A DNA stretch of 64,000 nt from Chryseobacterium herbae (GTDB taxonomy: Bacteria > Bacteroidota > Bacteroidia > Flavobacteriales > Weeksellaceae), in the NCBI RefSeq assembly GCF_025154075.1, contig NZ_JAOAMU010000001.1, positions 705,991 through 769,990 of the forward strand. The letters run 5' to 3'. Below, piece by piece: positions 24,255 through 33,444 of the stretch; positions within the stretch are counted from its first letter, which is position 1, and the number at the start of each line of letters is the position of its first letter. Below the pieces are notes generated by a model. That model worked only from the letters and a program-made list of their open reading frames with translations. It made no database searches and was not told the origin of the DNA. A program made the translations under genes and the position numbers.

Positions 24255-26858
24255 ATGACATCACAAGAGATACGTCAAAAATTTTTAGATTATTTTAAAA
24301 GTAAAGACCACCTTATCGTTCCTTCAGCGCCTATCGTGTTGAAAGACGACCCTACCCTTATGTTTTCCAACTCAGGAATGACACAGTTCAAAGATTTTTT
24401 CTTAGGCTACAAAACGCCTACGGCCCCAAGAATTGCCGATACACAGAAATGTCTTAGAGTTTCCGGGAAACATAATGACCTGGATGATGTGGGAAGAGAC
24501 ACGTACCACCATACCATGTTTGAAATGTTAGGAAACTGGTCTTTTGGTGATTATTTCAAAAAAGATGCTATTGCTTTTGCCTGGGAATTACTGACTGAAG
24601 TGTTCGGAGTTCCAAAAGAAAATTTATATGTAACTATTTTCGAAGGAGATGCTTCTGAGAATCTTGAAAGAGATCAGGATGCTTACGACTTCTGGAAATC
24701 TCATATTTCGGAAGACAGAATTATCAATGGAAACAAAAAGGATAATTTCTGGGAAATGGGTGAAAGCGGACCGTGCGGACCGTGTTCAGAAATCCACATC
24801 GACCTTAGAACGCCGGAAGAAAAGGCTAAAGTTTCAGGACTTGATCTTGTCAACAATGATCATCCACAAGTGGTAGAAGTTTGGAACCTGGTTTTCATGG
24901 AGTTCAACAGAAAGGCTGACAAATCTCTTGAAAAGCTTCCTGCACAGCATGTGGATACAGGAATGGGCTTCGAGCGTCTTTGTATGGCACTTCAGGGAAA
25001 ATCTTCGAATTATGATACTGATGTTTTCACACCGCTTATCGCTAAGGTGGAAGAGCTTTCAGGTAAAAAATATACAGGAATTCTAGAAGACGAAAAAGAT
25101 ATTGCGATCCGTGTTGTGGTAGACCACATCAGAGCCGTTTCTTTTGCAATCGCTGACGGACAGCTTCCTTCCAACGGAGGAGCAGGCTATGTTATCAGAA
25201 GAATTTTAAGAAGAGGAATTTCTTATTCTTACCGATTCCTAGGAATGAAAGAACCTTTCCTTTTTGAATTGGTTGCTGTACTTAAAGATCAGATGGGATC
25301 AGTCTTCCCGGAATTGGAAAAACAAGGAAAATTAGTTACTGAAGTGATCAAAAGTGAAGAAGATTCATTCCTGAAAACGATTGAAAACGGACTGATCAGA
25401 GTTGAGAAATTAATTGAGCAGACAATTGCAGACGGTTCAAAAGTTTTACCAAGCGAAGAAGTTTTTGAATTATATGATACATATGGTTTCCCGGATGATT
25501 TAACGAGAATTATTGCAGAGGAAAAAGGTCTTACCATTGATGAAGCAGGATTTAAAGTGGAAATGGAAAAGCAAAAGCTTCGTTCCAAGGCCGATTCTGC
25601 TCAGAAAGTATACGACTGGGTAACTTTAGAAACAAAGCCTGAAAACTTTGTAGGCTACGACCAGATTGAATCTGAAACCTACATTACAAGATACAGAAAA
25701 GTAGAAAATAAAGACGGAGAATTTTACCAGGTGGTATTAAGCAGTTCTCCTTTCTATCCTGAAGGCGGTGGCCAGGTGGGAGACAAAGGGGTTCTGGAAA
25801 ATGCTGTTGAAAGCTTTGAAGTTTTAGAAACTAAGAAAGAAAACGGACTGATCATTTCTCTGATCAATGGTCTTCCGAAAGATGCAGGTGCTGTGTTCTA
25901 TGCTAAAGCTGATGCTACGGATAGAAAAAACTCTCAGGCGAATCACTCTGTCACTCACCTTTTGCATGAGGCATTAAGAGAGGTTTTAGGAACACATGTA
26001 GAGCAGAAAGGTTCTTACGTAGGTCCTGATTATCTTCGTTTTGACTTCTCTCACTTCAATAAAATGACAGAGGATGAATTGGCGTTGGTAGAAGAAAAAG
26101 TAAATCACAAGATCAAAGAGAGCATTGCTTTACAGGAATTCAGAAGCATTCCTATTCAGGAGGCTTTGGATAAAGGAGCTATGGCTTTGTTTGGTGAAAA
26201 ATATGGAAACAGTGTGAGAATGATCCAGTTCGGAAGCTCTAAAGAACTTTGTGGTGGAACTCACGTAAAAAATACCATTGAAATCGGTCATTTCAAAATT
26301 ACTTCCGAAGGTTCTGCAGCAGCAGGGATCAGAAGAATTGAAGCTATTTCCGGGGATAAATCTGAGGAATATTTCAAAAACTTAGAACACCAGATCCTTG
26401 AGCTTTCTCAATTGCTGAAATCTAAAGATGTGGTAAGATCCATTGAAAAACTGATCGATGAAAATGCATCTTTAAAATCTGAAGTGGAAGCCCTTAAAAG
26501 GGAAAAAGCAAAAGGTGAAATCGGTGAATGGAAAAATGCTTACGAGCAGAAAGGCAACAAACAGCTATTGGTGAAGAAAACTTCTCTGGATGCAGGTTCT
26601 GTGAAAGACATTGTATTCCAACTGAAAAAAGAAACCCCAAGTTCAGTAACGATTATTCTTTCCGATGCGGATGGAAAACCAATGATCACTGTGGGAGTTT
26701 CTGATGATCTGGCAGGAGAATATCAGGCAGGAGCCATCGTAAAAGACCTGGCAAAAGAAATCCAGGGCGGCGGCGGCGGAAATCCGGGCTTTGCAACAGC
26801 AGGAGGTAAAAATCTTGACGGTTTAGAAAATGCTTACCAAAAAGCTTTGAATATTTAG
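24255..26858 (+). CDS. alaS: Alanyl-tRNA synthetase
   Basis: An 867-residue enzyme that charges tRNA-Ala. The class II catalytic domain is at the N-terminus (IRQKFLDYFKSKDHLIVPSA, LMFSNSGMTQFKDFFLG, GDYFKKDAI). The editing domain holds the zinc-ligand motif HSVTHLLHEALR (near 563) and the CGGTH motif in KELCGGTHVKNT. The C-Ala domain ends in GGGGGNPGFATAGGKN. Length is normal. Stand-alone gene with its own -7 box and terminator. Confidence 0.98.
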   Translation: MTSQEIRQKFLDYFKSKDHLIVPSAPIVLKDDPTLMFSNSGMTQFKDFFLGYKTPTAPRIADTQKCLRVSGKHNDLDDVGRDTYHHTMFEMLGNWSFGDYFKKDAIAFAWELLTEVFGVPKENLYVTIFEGDASENLERDQDAYDFWKSHISEDRIINGNKKDNFWEMGESGPCGPCSEIHIDLRTPEEKAKVSGLDLVNNDHPQVVEVWNLVFMEFNRKADKSLEKLPAQHVDTGMGFERLCMALQGKSSNYDTDVFTPLIAKVEELSGKKYTGILEDEKDIAIRVVVDHIRAVSFAIADGQLPSNGGAGYVIRRILRRGISYSYRFLGMKEPFLFELVAVLKDQMGSVFPELEKQGKLVTEVIKSEEDSFLKTIENGLIRVEKLIEQTIADGSKVLPSEEVFELYDTYGFPDDLTRIIAEEKGLTIDEAGFKVEMEKQKLRSKADSAQKVYDWVTLETKPENFVGYDQIESETYITRYRKVENKDGEFYQVVLSSSPFYPEGGGQVGDKGVLENAVESFEVLETKKENGLIISLINGLPKDAGAVFYAKADATDRKNSQANHSVTHLLHEALREVLGTHVEQKGSYVGPDYLRFDFSHFNKMTEDELALVEEKVNHKIKESIALQEFRSIPIQEALDKGAMALFGEKYGNSVRMIQFGSSKELCGGTHVKNTIEIGHFKITSEGSAAAGIRRIEAISGDKSEEYFKNLEHQILELSQLLKSKDVVRSIEKLIDENASLKSEVEALKREKAKGEIGEWKNAYEQKGNKQLLVKKTSLDAGSVKDIVFQLKKETPSSVTIILSDADGKPMITVGVSDDLAGEYQAGAIVKDLAKEIQGGGGGNPGFATAGGKNLDGLENAYQKALNI

Positions 26859-26890
26859 GATTAATCATCCTTTTATCATAAAACATTAAA

Positions 26891-26918
26891 AACTCCTGAA
26901 ATTTTCAGGAGTTTTTTT
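26891..26918 (+). terminator. Intrinsic terminator of alaS
   Basis: AACTCCTGAAA and TTTCAGGAGTT form a stem with a tight loop, followed by seven T. Confidence 0.9.
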
Positions 26919-27053
26919 ATTTATAACCATTCTAATTATTGATCTTATCTTAACAAACCATTACCTAAACTTAAACTATTTGTTTCCTCCTATTAAAATA
27001 TAATTCACAATAGACTATTAGTTTTGCTACAATCGAAATTCAAAAAAGTAATT

Positions 27054-28535
27054 ATGAAAATTAACAAAACTATCGGAGCTCTATTCTTCGCTGCTATGGC
27101 CTTTCAGAGCTGTAACGATGACAATAATGACGGGCAGGAAACTACTCCTGTCAATCAGAATATTAAAATTGAAAACTTTTCACAGGAACCAGCCTTCGTT
27201 TATGGAATGACGGGTTTTGAAAACCTGAATATTACGACTTTGATTTCCAGTTCCGATGTTCTTTCCGGAACACCCAATTTTGTGTTTGCAGGTCAGCCGG
27301 ACGGAATGGGAATTATGAAAGACCCCAATTCGGATGGTTACTTAATGATTACCAACCACGAGATCACTCAATCTGTATCAAGAGTTTATTTAGATAAAGC
27401 ATTCAAACCTGTAAAAGGAGAATACATCCTGAACGGGATCGGAGGTATGACCAGATTATGTTCTGCTACCCTTGCGACTCCGGAAACCCACGGATTCAGC
27501 GCATTCCTTACTGCCGGTGAATCCGGTGAAGAAAGTATGGTTCATGCCATCAATCCACTGGCAGCGGCTTCTCAGGCATCCGACCAGACAAGAGTAAAAC
27601 CTGCTTTGGGTAAAGCTTCTATGGAAAATGCAGTTCCTCTTCCTAAAGATATTTCAGGCGGAAAAACGTATATTATGATCGGTGAAGATCAGTCTTATTC
27701 TTCATCCCATCAGTCTGCAGGACAGCTGATCATGTATGTTTCCAATACACAGGGAGATCTTGAGAACGGAAAATTATATGCATTAAAGAGAACCAACAAC
27801 AACTATACGGAAACCGATATGGTAAAAGGAAGTTCTTATGATGTAGAATTTGTAGAGATTTCCAATGCTAAAAATTCAACCGGAGCACAGATCAATCAAA
27901 AGAATATTGACAATAATGCGATCCGTTTTTCAAGAGTTGAGGACGTAGATTACAGAAAAGGAGCTGGAAAAGGAAGAGAAATTTACTTTACAGCAACGGG
28001 AGAATCTTCAGACGGTGTGACTCCGAAACCGGGATTAACCATGTGGGGAAGAGTGTACAAGCTTGTTCTTAACGACAACAATATGCTGGCAGGAAAACTG
28101 GAAGTGGCTGCGGAAGGAGATTCCAATCCGGGACATAACCTGATCAATCCTGATAATCTTTGTGTAACTGAGAACTTCGTTTACATTCAGGAAGACGGGG
28201 ATTCTTATTACACGGCAGCAGCCCACGATTCTTATATCTGGCAGCTGAATATTGCTACAAAACAATACAAGCCGTGGCTGAATATGAAACACAACAGATT
28301 GGATACGGCATGGCAGACCGCGTACAACCAGTCCGGGACACTTCAGAAGTTCGGTTCATGGGAATATGGAGCGATGGTTGACATCTCAGATATCATCGGG
28401 GTTCCGAATACCTTTACGGTAAACATCCACTCTCATACATGGCAGAAAGATAAGTTTAAGAATGCTGACGGTGCGGGTGTAAATACCAATAAGGAAGGCG
28501 GTCAGATCGTTATCATCAGAAACGTAGAGAAATAG
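27054..28535 (+). CDS. PhoX-like (DUF839) phosphatase-family lipoprotein
   Basis: 493 residues from the ATG at 27054 (MKINKTIGALFFAAM). The signal ends in AFQSC, a plausible lipobox with Cys20, followed by an Asp/Asn-rich spacer typical of exported lipoproteins in this phylum. The rest is a beta-propeller-type DUF839/PhoX domain: TNHEITQSVSRVYLD, GGMTRLCSATLATPETHG, a long VEDVDYRKGAGKGREIYFTA and MWGRVYKLVLND segments. PhoX enzymes are Ca/Fe-dependent phosphomonoesterases. It is not shown that this member keeps full catalysis. A di-haem peroxidase gene follows 58 bp downstream. A TAGTTTTG -7 box is at 27019-27026. Confidence 0.85.
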   Translation: MKINKTIGALFFAAMAFQSCNDDNNDGQETTPVNQNIKIENFSQEPAFVYGMTGFENLNITTLISSSDVLSGTPNFVFAGQPDGMGIMKDPNSDGYLMITNHEITQSVSRVYLDKAFKPVKGEYILNGIGGMTRLCSATLATPETHGFSAFLTAGESGEESMVHAINPLAAASQASDQTRVKPALGKASMENAVPLPKDISGGKTYIMIGEDQSYSSSHQSAGQLIMYVSNTQGDLENGKLYALKRTNNNYTETDMVKGSSYDVEFVEISNAKNSTGAQINQKNIDNNAIRFSRVEDVDYRKGAGKGREIYFTATGESSDGVTPKPGLTMWGRVYKLVLNDNNMLAGKLEVAAEGDSNPGHNLINPDNLCVTENFVYIQEDGDSYYTAAAHDSYIWQLNIATKQYKPWLNMKHNRLDTAWQTAYNQSGTLQKFGSWEYGAMVDISDIIGVPNTFTVNIHSHTWQKDKFKNADGAGVNTNKEGGQIVIIRNVEK

Positions 28536-28557
28536 TTTTAGATATCCCATAAAAACC

Positions 28558-28592
28558 AAAGTATCAGCGGAGAATTTCCGTTGGTACTTTTT
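28558..28592 (+). terminator. Hairpin plus T-run directly before the di-haem peroxidase start
   Basis: AAAGTATCAGCGGA pairs over 14 positions (two G-U) with TCCGTTGGTACTTT, and five T follow. The next ATG (28594) begins almost at once, so this is either the end of the PhoX transcript or an attenuator for the peroxidase gene. Confidence 0.75.
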
Positions 28593-28593
28593 C

Positions 28594-30414
28594 ATGCTTA
28601 TGAAAATATTCTTCAAATATCCGGTACTTGTTATACTATCCATTGTAGCTGTTCTATTTGTTCTTTTTCAGTGTAAAACAGACAAACATCAGCCCATCAA
28701 TGAAGATCTGAGTGTTGTAAAAAATGAAATAGCCAAAACCAATACTTCCTTTGAAAAACAGATTAATGAACTCATAATTCTTGTTTCAAAGAATGCCGAC
28801 GAAAAGACCATAAAGAGGAAATTCGAGGAACTGAGAATCACCTATAAAAAAATGGAATGGGCGGTTGAATATTTCCTGCCGAATTCAGTGCGGTTTATCA
28901 ACGGTCCTGCCCTTTCAGAAATTGAAATGGACGAGCATACCGAACTAGAACCGGAAGGTCTTCAGGTTCTGGAAGAACTCTTCTACCTTTACACTCCCGA
29001 AAACAAAGAAGAAACGATTCGGTTTCTGAAGAAGCTGATCAATAAAAGCAATACCATTAAAACCAACTTTCAGGCGATCTCCATCAGTAAAGACCAGGTT
29101 TTTGATGCAGCAAGACAGGAGATCTTCAGGATTTCAAGTTTGGGAATTTCAAGTTTCGATACCCCGATATCAGGAACATTTTTGAAGGAAATGCCTTATT
29201 CTCTGGAAGCTGTTCAACTGACTTTACAACAGATTTCTACGGATCAGTCAAAAGATAAGGCGCTGAAAAGTATTAACACCGCTATTAATTCGGCCATCAC
29301 TGCGCTGAAAAAAAATACGGACAGAAATACCTTTGACTATGTTAATTTCATTCCGGATCATCTGAATACAATTTCTTCTTTACTCCTGGAATTTAAAAAG
29401 CAGGAAAACATTCCGGACATTGAGGTGACCACTGCTTTAAGTAAAAATGCAGCCACTTTTTTCTCGAAAAATGCTTTCAATCCCAATGCATTTATTCCCG
29501 GAAAAGAATTCGCGTTCTCTTATGAAAAGGCGGCTTTGGGCAAAAAACTCTTCAGCGACAAAATTCTTTCCAACAGCAACAACAGAAGCTGCGCCACCTG
29601 TCATATTCCGGAAAAAGCTTTTACAGACGGACTTGCCAAATCTATGTCGCTTGACAATGCAGAACTTCAGAGAAATGCACCTTCATTGAATTATGCAGGG
29701 TTTCAGCACGGACAGTTCTGGGATATGCGAAAAGATGACCTGGAAGGCCAAAGTTCAGATGTGATCTCCAACAAGGAAGAAATGCATGGTGACCTGAATG
29801 TTATTTTGGGTAAAATTAATCAGGATCCGGCGTATCTTCCGGCATTCAAAAAGATTTACAAGACTCAGAAAGCGGAAACCTGGCAGCTTCAGAATGTATT
29901 GGCCACTTACATCCGTTCTTTGGCGAAATTCAATTCTAAATTTGATCGATACATGAGCGGAAACCGTTCTGCGATGACGGAAAATCAAAAACAGGGATTC
30001 AATCTTTTTGTAGGAAAAGCCCAATGTGCATTGTGTCATTTTATTCCTTTGTTTAACGGAACCGTTCCCCCTAATTTCAAAAAAACGGAACAGGAAGTAC
30101 TGGGAACTGGTACCAATGGAGAGAACAAGATGTTTGATCAGGATCTGGGAAGGGGAAAATTCCATGAAACTGTAGCGGCATTACAACATTCATTTAAAAC
30201 TCCTACCCTCAGAAACATCAGCAAAACAGCTCCCTATATGCACAACGGAGGCTATAAAACCCTGAAAGAAGTCATGAATTTTTATAATAAAGGCGGCGGA
30301 AAGGGCTTCGGATTTAAAGTGGACAATCAGACGCTTTCTGACGGTCCTCTTCAATTGACAGATCAGGAAATGGATAAGATCATCGACTTTATGGGTGCAT
30401 TGGATGATCAATAA
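28594..30414 (+). CDS. Di-haem cytochrome c peroxidase (MauG/CcpA family) with long N-terminal extension
   Basis: A 606-residue exported protein. The first 28 residues form a membrane-type signal ending in LFVLFQC, possibly a lipobox. The C-terminal two thirds carry two c-type haem motifs, CATCH (near residue 332) and CALCH (near 479), plus NAPSLNYAGFQHGQFWD and TPTLRNISKTAPYMHNGGY, all typical of bacterial di-haem peroxidases. The N-terminal 250 residues are helical (KIKRKFEELRITYKKMEWAV-like with FINGPALSEIE) and recall imelysin/EfeM-type domains, but only weakly. It probably reduces peroxide or oxidises a partner in the periplasm. It lies behind a PhoX-like gene, with a terminator hairpin in between. 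Confidence 0.88.
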   Translation: MLMKIFFKYPVLVILSIVAVLFVLFQCKTDKHQPINEDLSVVKNEIAKTNTSFEKQINELIILVSKNADEKTIKRKFEELRITYKKMEWAVEYFLPNSVRFINGPALSEIEMDEHTELEPEGLQVLEELFYLYTPENKEETIRFLKKLINKSNTIKTNFQAISISKDQVFDAARQEIFRISSLGISSFDTPISGTFLKEMPYSLEAVQLTLQQISTDQSKDKALKSINTAINSAITALKKNTDRNTFDYVNFIPDHLNTISSLLLEFKKQENIPDIEVTTALSKNAATFFSKNAFNPNAFIPGKEFAFSYEKAALGKKLFSDKILSNSNNRSCATCHIPEKAFTDGLAKSMSLDNAELQRNAPSLNYAGFQHGQFWDMRKDDLEGQSSDVISNKEEMHGDLNVILGKINQDPAYLPAFKKIYKTQKAETWQLQNVLATYIRSLAKFNSKFDRYMSGNRSAMTENQKQGFNLFVGKAQCALCHFIPLFNGTVPPNFKKTEQEVLGTGTNGENKMFDQDLGRGKFHETVAALQHSFKTPTLRNISKTAPYMHNGGYKTLKEVMNFYNKGGGKGFGFKVDNQTLSDGPLQLTDQEMDKIIDFMGALDDQ

Positions 30415-30583
30415 ACGGAGTGGAATTTTACATTTGATTTTTTATTAATAGGTAGATTTTTTCAAACATTAAAAAGTTTAGATATTTGTTCTTCCATAGT
30501 TTTTAAGAGTAGGTCTTTCACCAAATTAAGCAGAATGCCGAAGATATGGGAGATATTCTTAATCAATCTTCAAAATATACGCT

Positions 30584-30612
30584 AAGAATCTTAACTTCTT
30601 AATGTTTAAAAA
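30584..30612 (-). repeat. TTTTAAACATTAAGAAGTTAAGA repeat, inverted copy
   Basis: On the minus strand this reads TTTAAACATTAAGAAGTTAA. Direct-strand relatives are at 62027-62052 and 62197-62223. It is in the 339-bp gap between the peroxidase and DUF5686 genes, which otherwise shows only the TACTTTTG -7 box at 30733-30740. Confidence 0.5.
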
Positions 30613-30732
30613 CCACAGTTGAAAATCAAGTTTATGTCTTATAACAGTTTTACTCTATTTTTCTATCTGAAACTTAGATGAAATCAATGTATTAACAAAT
30701 CATAAAAACTTTCTCAACACAAGAAATATTAC

Positions 30733-30740
30733 TACTTTTG
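30733..30740 (+). promoter_or_regulatory. Putative -7 box of the DUF5686 gene
   Basis: TACTTTTG matches TAnnTTTG and is 13 bases before the ATG, implying a very short leader. Confidence 0.45.
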
Positions 30741-30753
30741 ACCTAGTTTTTGC

Positions 30754-33168
30754 ATGAAAAGGTTTTTAGTCTTACTGTATTTATTAATATATTTCTTTGG
30801 TTACTCTCAATCAAAGATCAGGGTCATTGACGAAACTGACCAAAAGCCTATCTCCAACGCCAAAATTTCCTGCGAGGGAAAAATTCTCGGCTTTACAGAT
30901 ATTCAGGGTACCTTGGAATTTAAAGCATCATGCAGTACCATTGAGATCCAGGCGGAAAGATACGACAAAGAAACAGCAGCCGTAGAAGCTGACATGGAAG
31001 TTTCTCTGCTGAAAAAAGCATCAAAAACAACTGATATTGAAGAGGTCGTCATTGAAGACCGGAGTGACCCGAGAGCTATTGAGATTCTAAAAAAAGTGAA
31101 CAGGCTTTTTAAAGACAATTCACCGAAAAGTTTAGAGTCCTATACATTCAAATCTTACGAAAAAATGTCTATGGACATTGATCAGGACAGTATTACGCAG
31201 TTCAATAAGTTTTTTAATGACACCGAGTTTTTCAAGAAAAGAAGAGAGAAGGATTCACTAAATAATATCTCAGCCAAACATATCTTTTCAAAAAGCAAAC
31301 TCTTCCTGTGGGAAAGAGCCCAGGAGTTTTTATATTCCCAAAAATACGGAGAAAAGGTCAATATCCTGGATAACAGAATTTCCGGCCTCAAGCAACCGAT
31401 CTACGAAATGATCGCCATGCAGCAAAGCAACAGGGATAAAATTCCGAACCAGATCAAGCAGGAAAACAGAGGACTTTACCGTTTTTTTCTTTCGGATACC
31501 ATTGAAGTAAGTGGCAGAAAAACTTTTGTGATCCGTTTCCGTGAGGTGAATTACAAAAAACCGGATAAAAGGAGAAAGTATAACGGTGCCATCTATGTAG
31601 ACACCGAGACCTACGGAATCCAAAAGATTGAAAATTTCAGCAAGAACAAAAACGACGGTATCATTACCAGCACCTGGGTTTTCTACAATAATAAATGGTT
31701 TCTCGCTCAGGAAAAAGTAAAACTCAGAATGAGCAGAGTGGCCATGGAAGAGGAAAACAAAGAAAAAACGGAAGAACATCCTGAGAAGAAAGACAGGACC
31801 AGTTTCGGGACGTATGCTTTCCTGACTTCCACTTATTTTGATTTCAAATCTCCTATTGAAGAGCAACGTAATGATTTTAAAGGCTATACTTTTTCGGTAA
31901 AAAATGCTGACGGACATCTTCTGGACCGATACCGAACCGACCTACTCACAGAAAGGGAAAAAAACACCTACACAACGATTGACAGTCTGGGCAAAAAGTA
32001 TAATATTGACAGCAAAGCGAAGATTCTGACAGGTCTCATCAATGGGCAGATCAGGGCGGGCATCGTAGATTTCGCAGTGGATGAAATTGTGAATTACAAC
32101 TTGTATGAAGGCTTCAGGCTTGGTTTAAAAGCAAAAATGAATGAAACCTTCAATCCTTATTTCTCACCGGATTATTATTTCGCATACGGTTTTAAAGATG
32201 ATAAATGGAAATACGGAATCGGTCTTGATATGAAGACGACACTGGATAAAAATTCATTCTTCAGAATCGAATATTATAATGATGTGACGGCATCGGGCGA
32301 GTTCTACAGAAGACTGTGGAATTTTAAGATGAGAATGATGAACTACGGAAATAATATCAATAACGATAAGTATTATCATTTCAGAGGAGCTTCCCTGTCT
32401 TATCTGAATGATGTGACGAATGGACTGACATTGGTTTTTGCAGCGAAAAGAAATATTGAAGAAGCTAAGTTTGATTACGAATTCCGAGGAAGAGGCGGTG
32501 AATTTGATAATTTTAACACCTTATTTACTTTAAAGTATTCCCCGAACTCCACGAATATCATGACCCCTCAGGGAAAATCCATCATCGATCAGAAATATCC
32601 TGAGCTGTATTTCAACTATGAGCAGAGTTATAAAGTTTTGGGCGGAGATTTCAATTATACGCGTTTTGACGCCCTGTTCGTCCACAACTTTAAGACGATG
32701 CTCGGAACTACCGGGTTCAGGCTTTACGGAGGAGTGGTATTGGGTGAAGCACCTATCTGGAAGCATTTTACGATGAATGGACTGGCTTCCACGAGAAAGG
32801 ATTTTAATTTCAACCTTACGTCTTACCTTGGTTTTGCTACGCTGGAAGGAGGAAAGTATTACAATGATAAATTCGTTGCTTATTATTTCACCCATAAACT
32901 TCCTTTGTACTTCAAAAGTTTCGGACAGAATATTTCGAGCTTTGATTTTGTATTAAGAGGAACCATTGGAGATATGAAGCATCCGGAATACCATCAGTTC
33001 AGATTCAGAAAACTGGATCACCTGTATCAGGAAGTGGGTCTTGAGTGGAATAATTTCCTGTCTAGTTACTTCAATTTAGGACTGTTCTATAGAGTCGGAT
33101 ACTATACCACGCCTAATTTTAAGCAGAATTTTGCGATTCAGTTTAAGCTGAAACTATTAGAATTTTAA
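30754..33168 (+). CDS. DUF5686 outer-membrane protein with carboxypeptidase-like regulatory domain
   Basis: An 804-residue protein. After a signal peptide (MKRFLVLLYLLIYFFGYSQ) come about 75 residues of a CarboxypepD_reg-like beta-sandwich (KIRVIDETDQKPISNAKISC, ILGFTDIQGTLEF). Next is a DUF5686 region (AIEILKKVNRLFKDNSPKSL, YTFKSYEKMSM) and a long C-terminal part with alternating aromatic strands ending in QNFAIQFKLKLLEF, typical of a beta-barrel in the outer membrane. Such proteins are common in Bacteroidota, with unclear function. A small conserved gene and an M28 peptidase follow on the same strand, probably as one unit. Confidence 0.85.
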   Translation: MKRFLVLLYLLIYFFGYSQSKIRVIDETDQKPISNAKISCEGKILGFTDIQGTLEFKASCSTIEIQAERYDKETAAVEADMEVSLLKKASKTTDIEEVVIEDRSDPRAIEILKKVNRLFKDNSPKSLESYTFKSYEKMSMDIDQDSITQFNKFFNDTEFFKKRREKDSLNNISAKHIFSKSKLFLWERAQEFLYSQKYGEKVNILDNRISGLKQPIYEMIAMQQSNRDKIPNQIKQENRGLYRFFLSDTIEVSGRKTFVIRFREVNYKKPDKRRKYNGAIYVDTETYGIQKIENFSKNKNDGIITSTWVFYNNKWFLAQEKVKLRMSRVAMEEENKEKTEEHPEKKDRTSFGTYAFLTSTYFDFKSPIEEQRNDFKGYTFSVKNADGHLLDRYRTDLLTEREKNTYTTIDSLGKKYNIDSKAKILTGLINGQIRAGIVDFAVDEIVNYNLYEGFRLGLKAKMNETFNPYFSPDYYFAYGFKDDKWKYGIGLDMKTTLDKNSFFRIEYYNDVTASGEFYRRLWNFKMRMMNYGNNINNDKYYHFRGASLSYLNDVTNGLTLVFAAKRNIEEAKFDYEFRGRGGEFDNFNTLFTLKYSPNSTNIMTPQGKSIIDQKYPELYFNYEQSYKVLGGDFNYTRFDALFVHNFKTMLGTTGFRLYGGVVLGEAPIWKHFTMNGLASTRKDFNFNLTSYLGFATLEGGKYYNDKFVAYYFTHKLPLYFKSFGQNISSFDFVLRGTIGDMKHPEYHQFRFRKLDHLYQEVGLEWNNFLSSYFNLGLFYRVGYYTTPNFKQNFAIQFKLKLLEF

Positions 33169-33200
33169 AACAACATTTATAAATACATAAAAAACGAAAC

Positions 33201-33437
33201 ATGCAGAGAATAGAAATAAAAGCGGAACAGTTTTTTGAATTATTAAGACTGAAAGATACCCCGATGTGGGAAATTTTCGCACAGATGATCGATGGTAATG
33301 AAAAGGAAATTATATTTCTTGACAATGAAGATAAGGTCCTTTTTAACTATGTCCTGCCTGCTGATAAGGAAAAACTGGAGGAAGACAGAAAGGAGTTTTC
33401 AAAACAGTTCTCAGATAAATTGGCTAACTTCAATTAA
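33201..33437 (+). CDS. Small hypothetical protein, 78 aa
   Basis: An acidic, soluble protein without signal peptide. It begins MQRIEIKAEQFFELLRLKDT and ends in a charged helix rich in Lys and Glu (LEEDRKEFSKQFSDKLANF). It sits 32 bp after the DUF5686 gene and 7 bp before the M28 peptidase ATG, so it is likely part of the same transcript. I do not recognise a family; the good start and tight spacing are the case for it being real. Confidence 0.7.
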   Translation: MQRIEIKAEQFFELLRLKDTPMWEIFAQMIDGNEKEIIFLDNEDKVLFNYVLPADKEKLEEDRKEFSKQFSDKLANFN

Positions 33438-33444
33438 AAATCTG

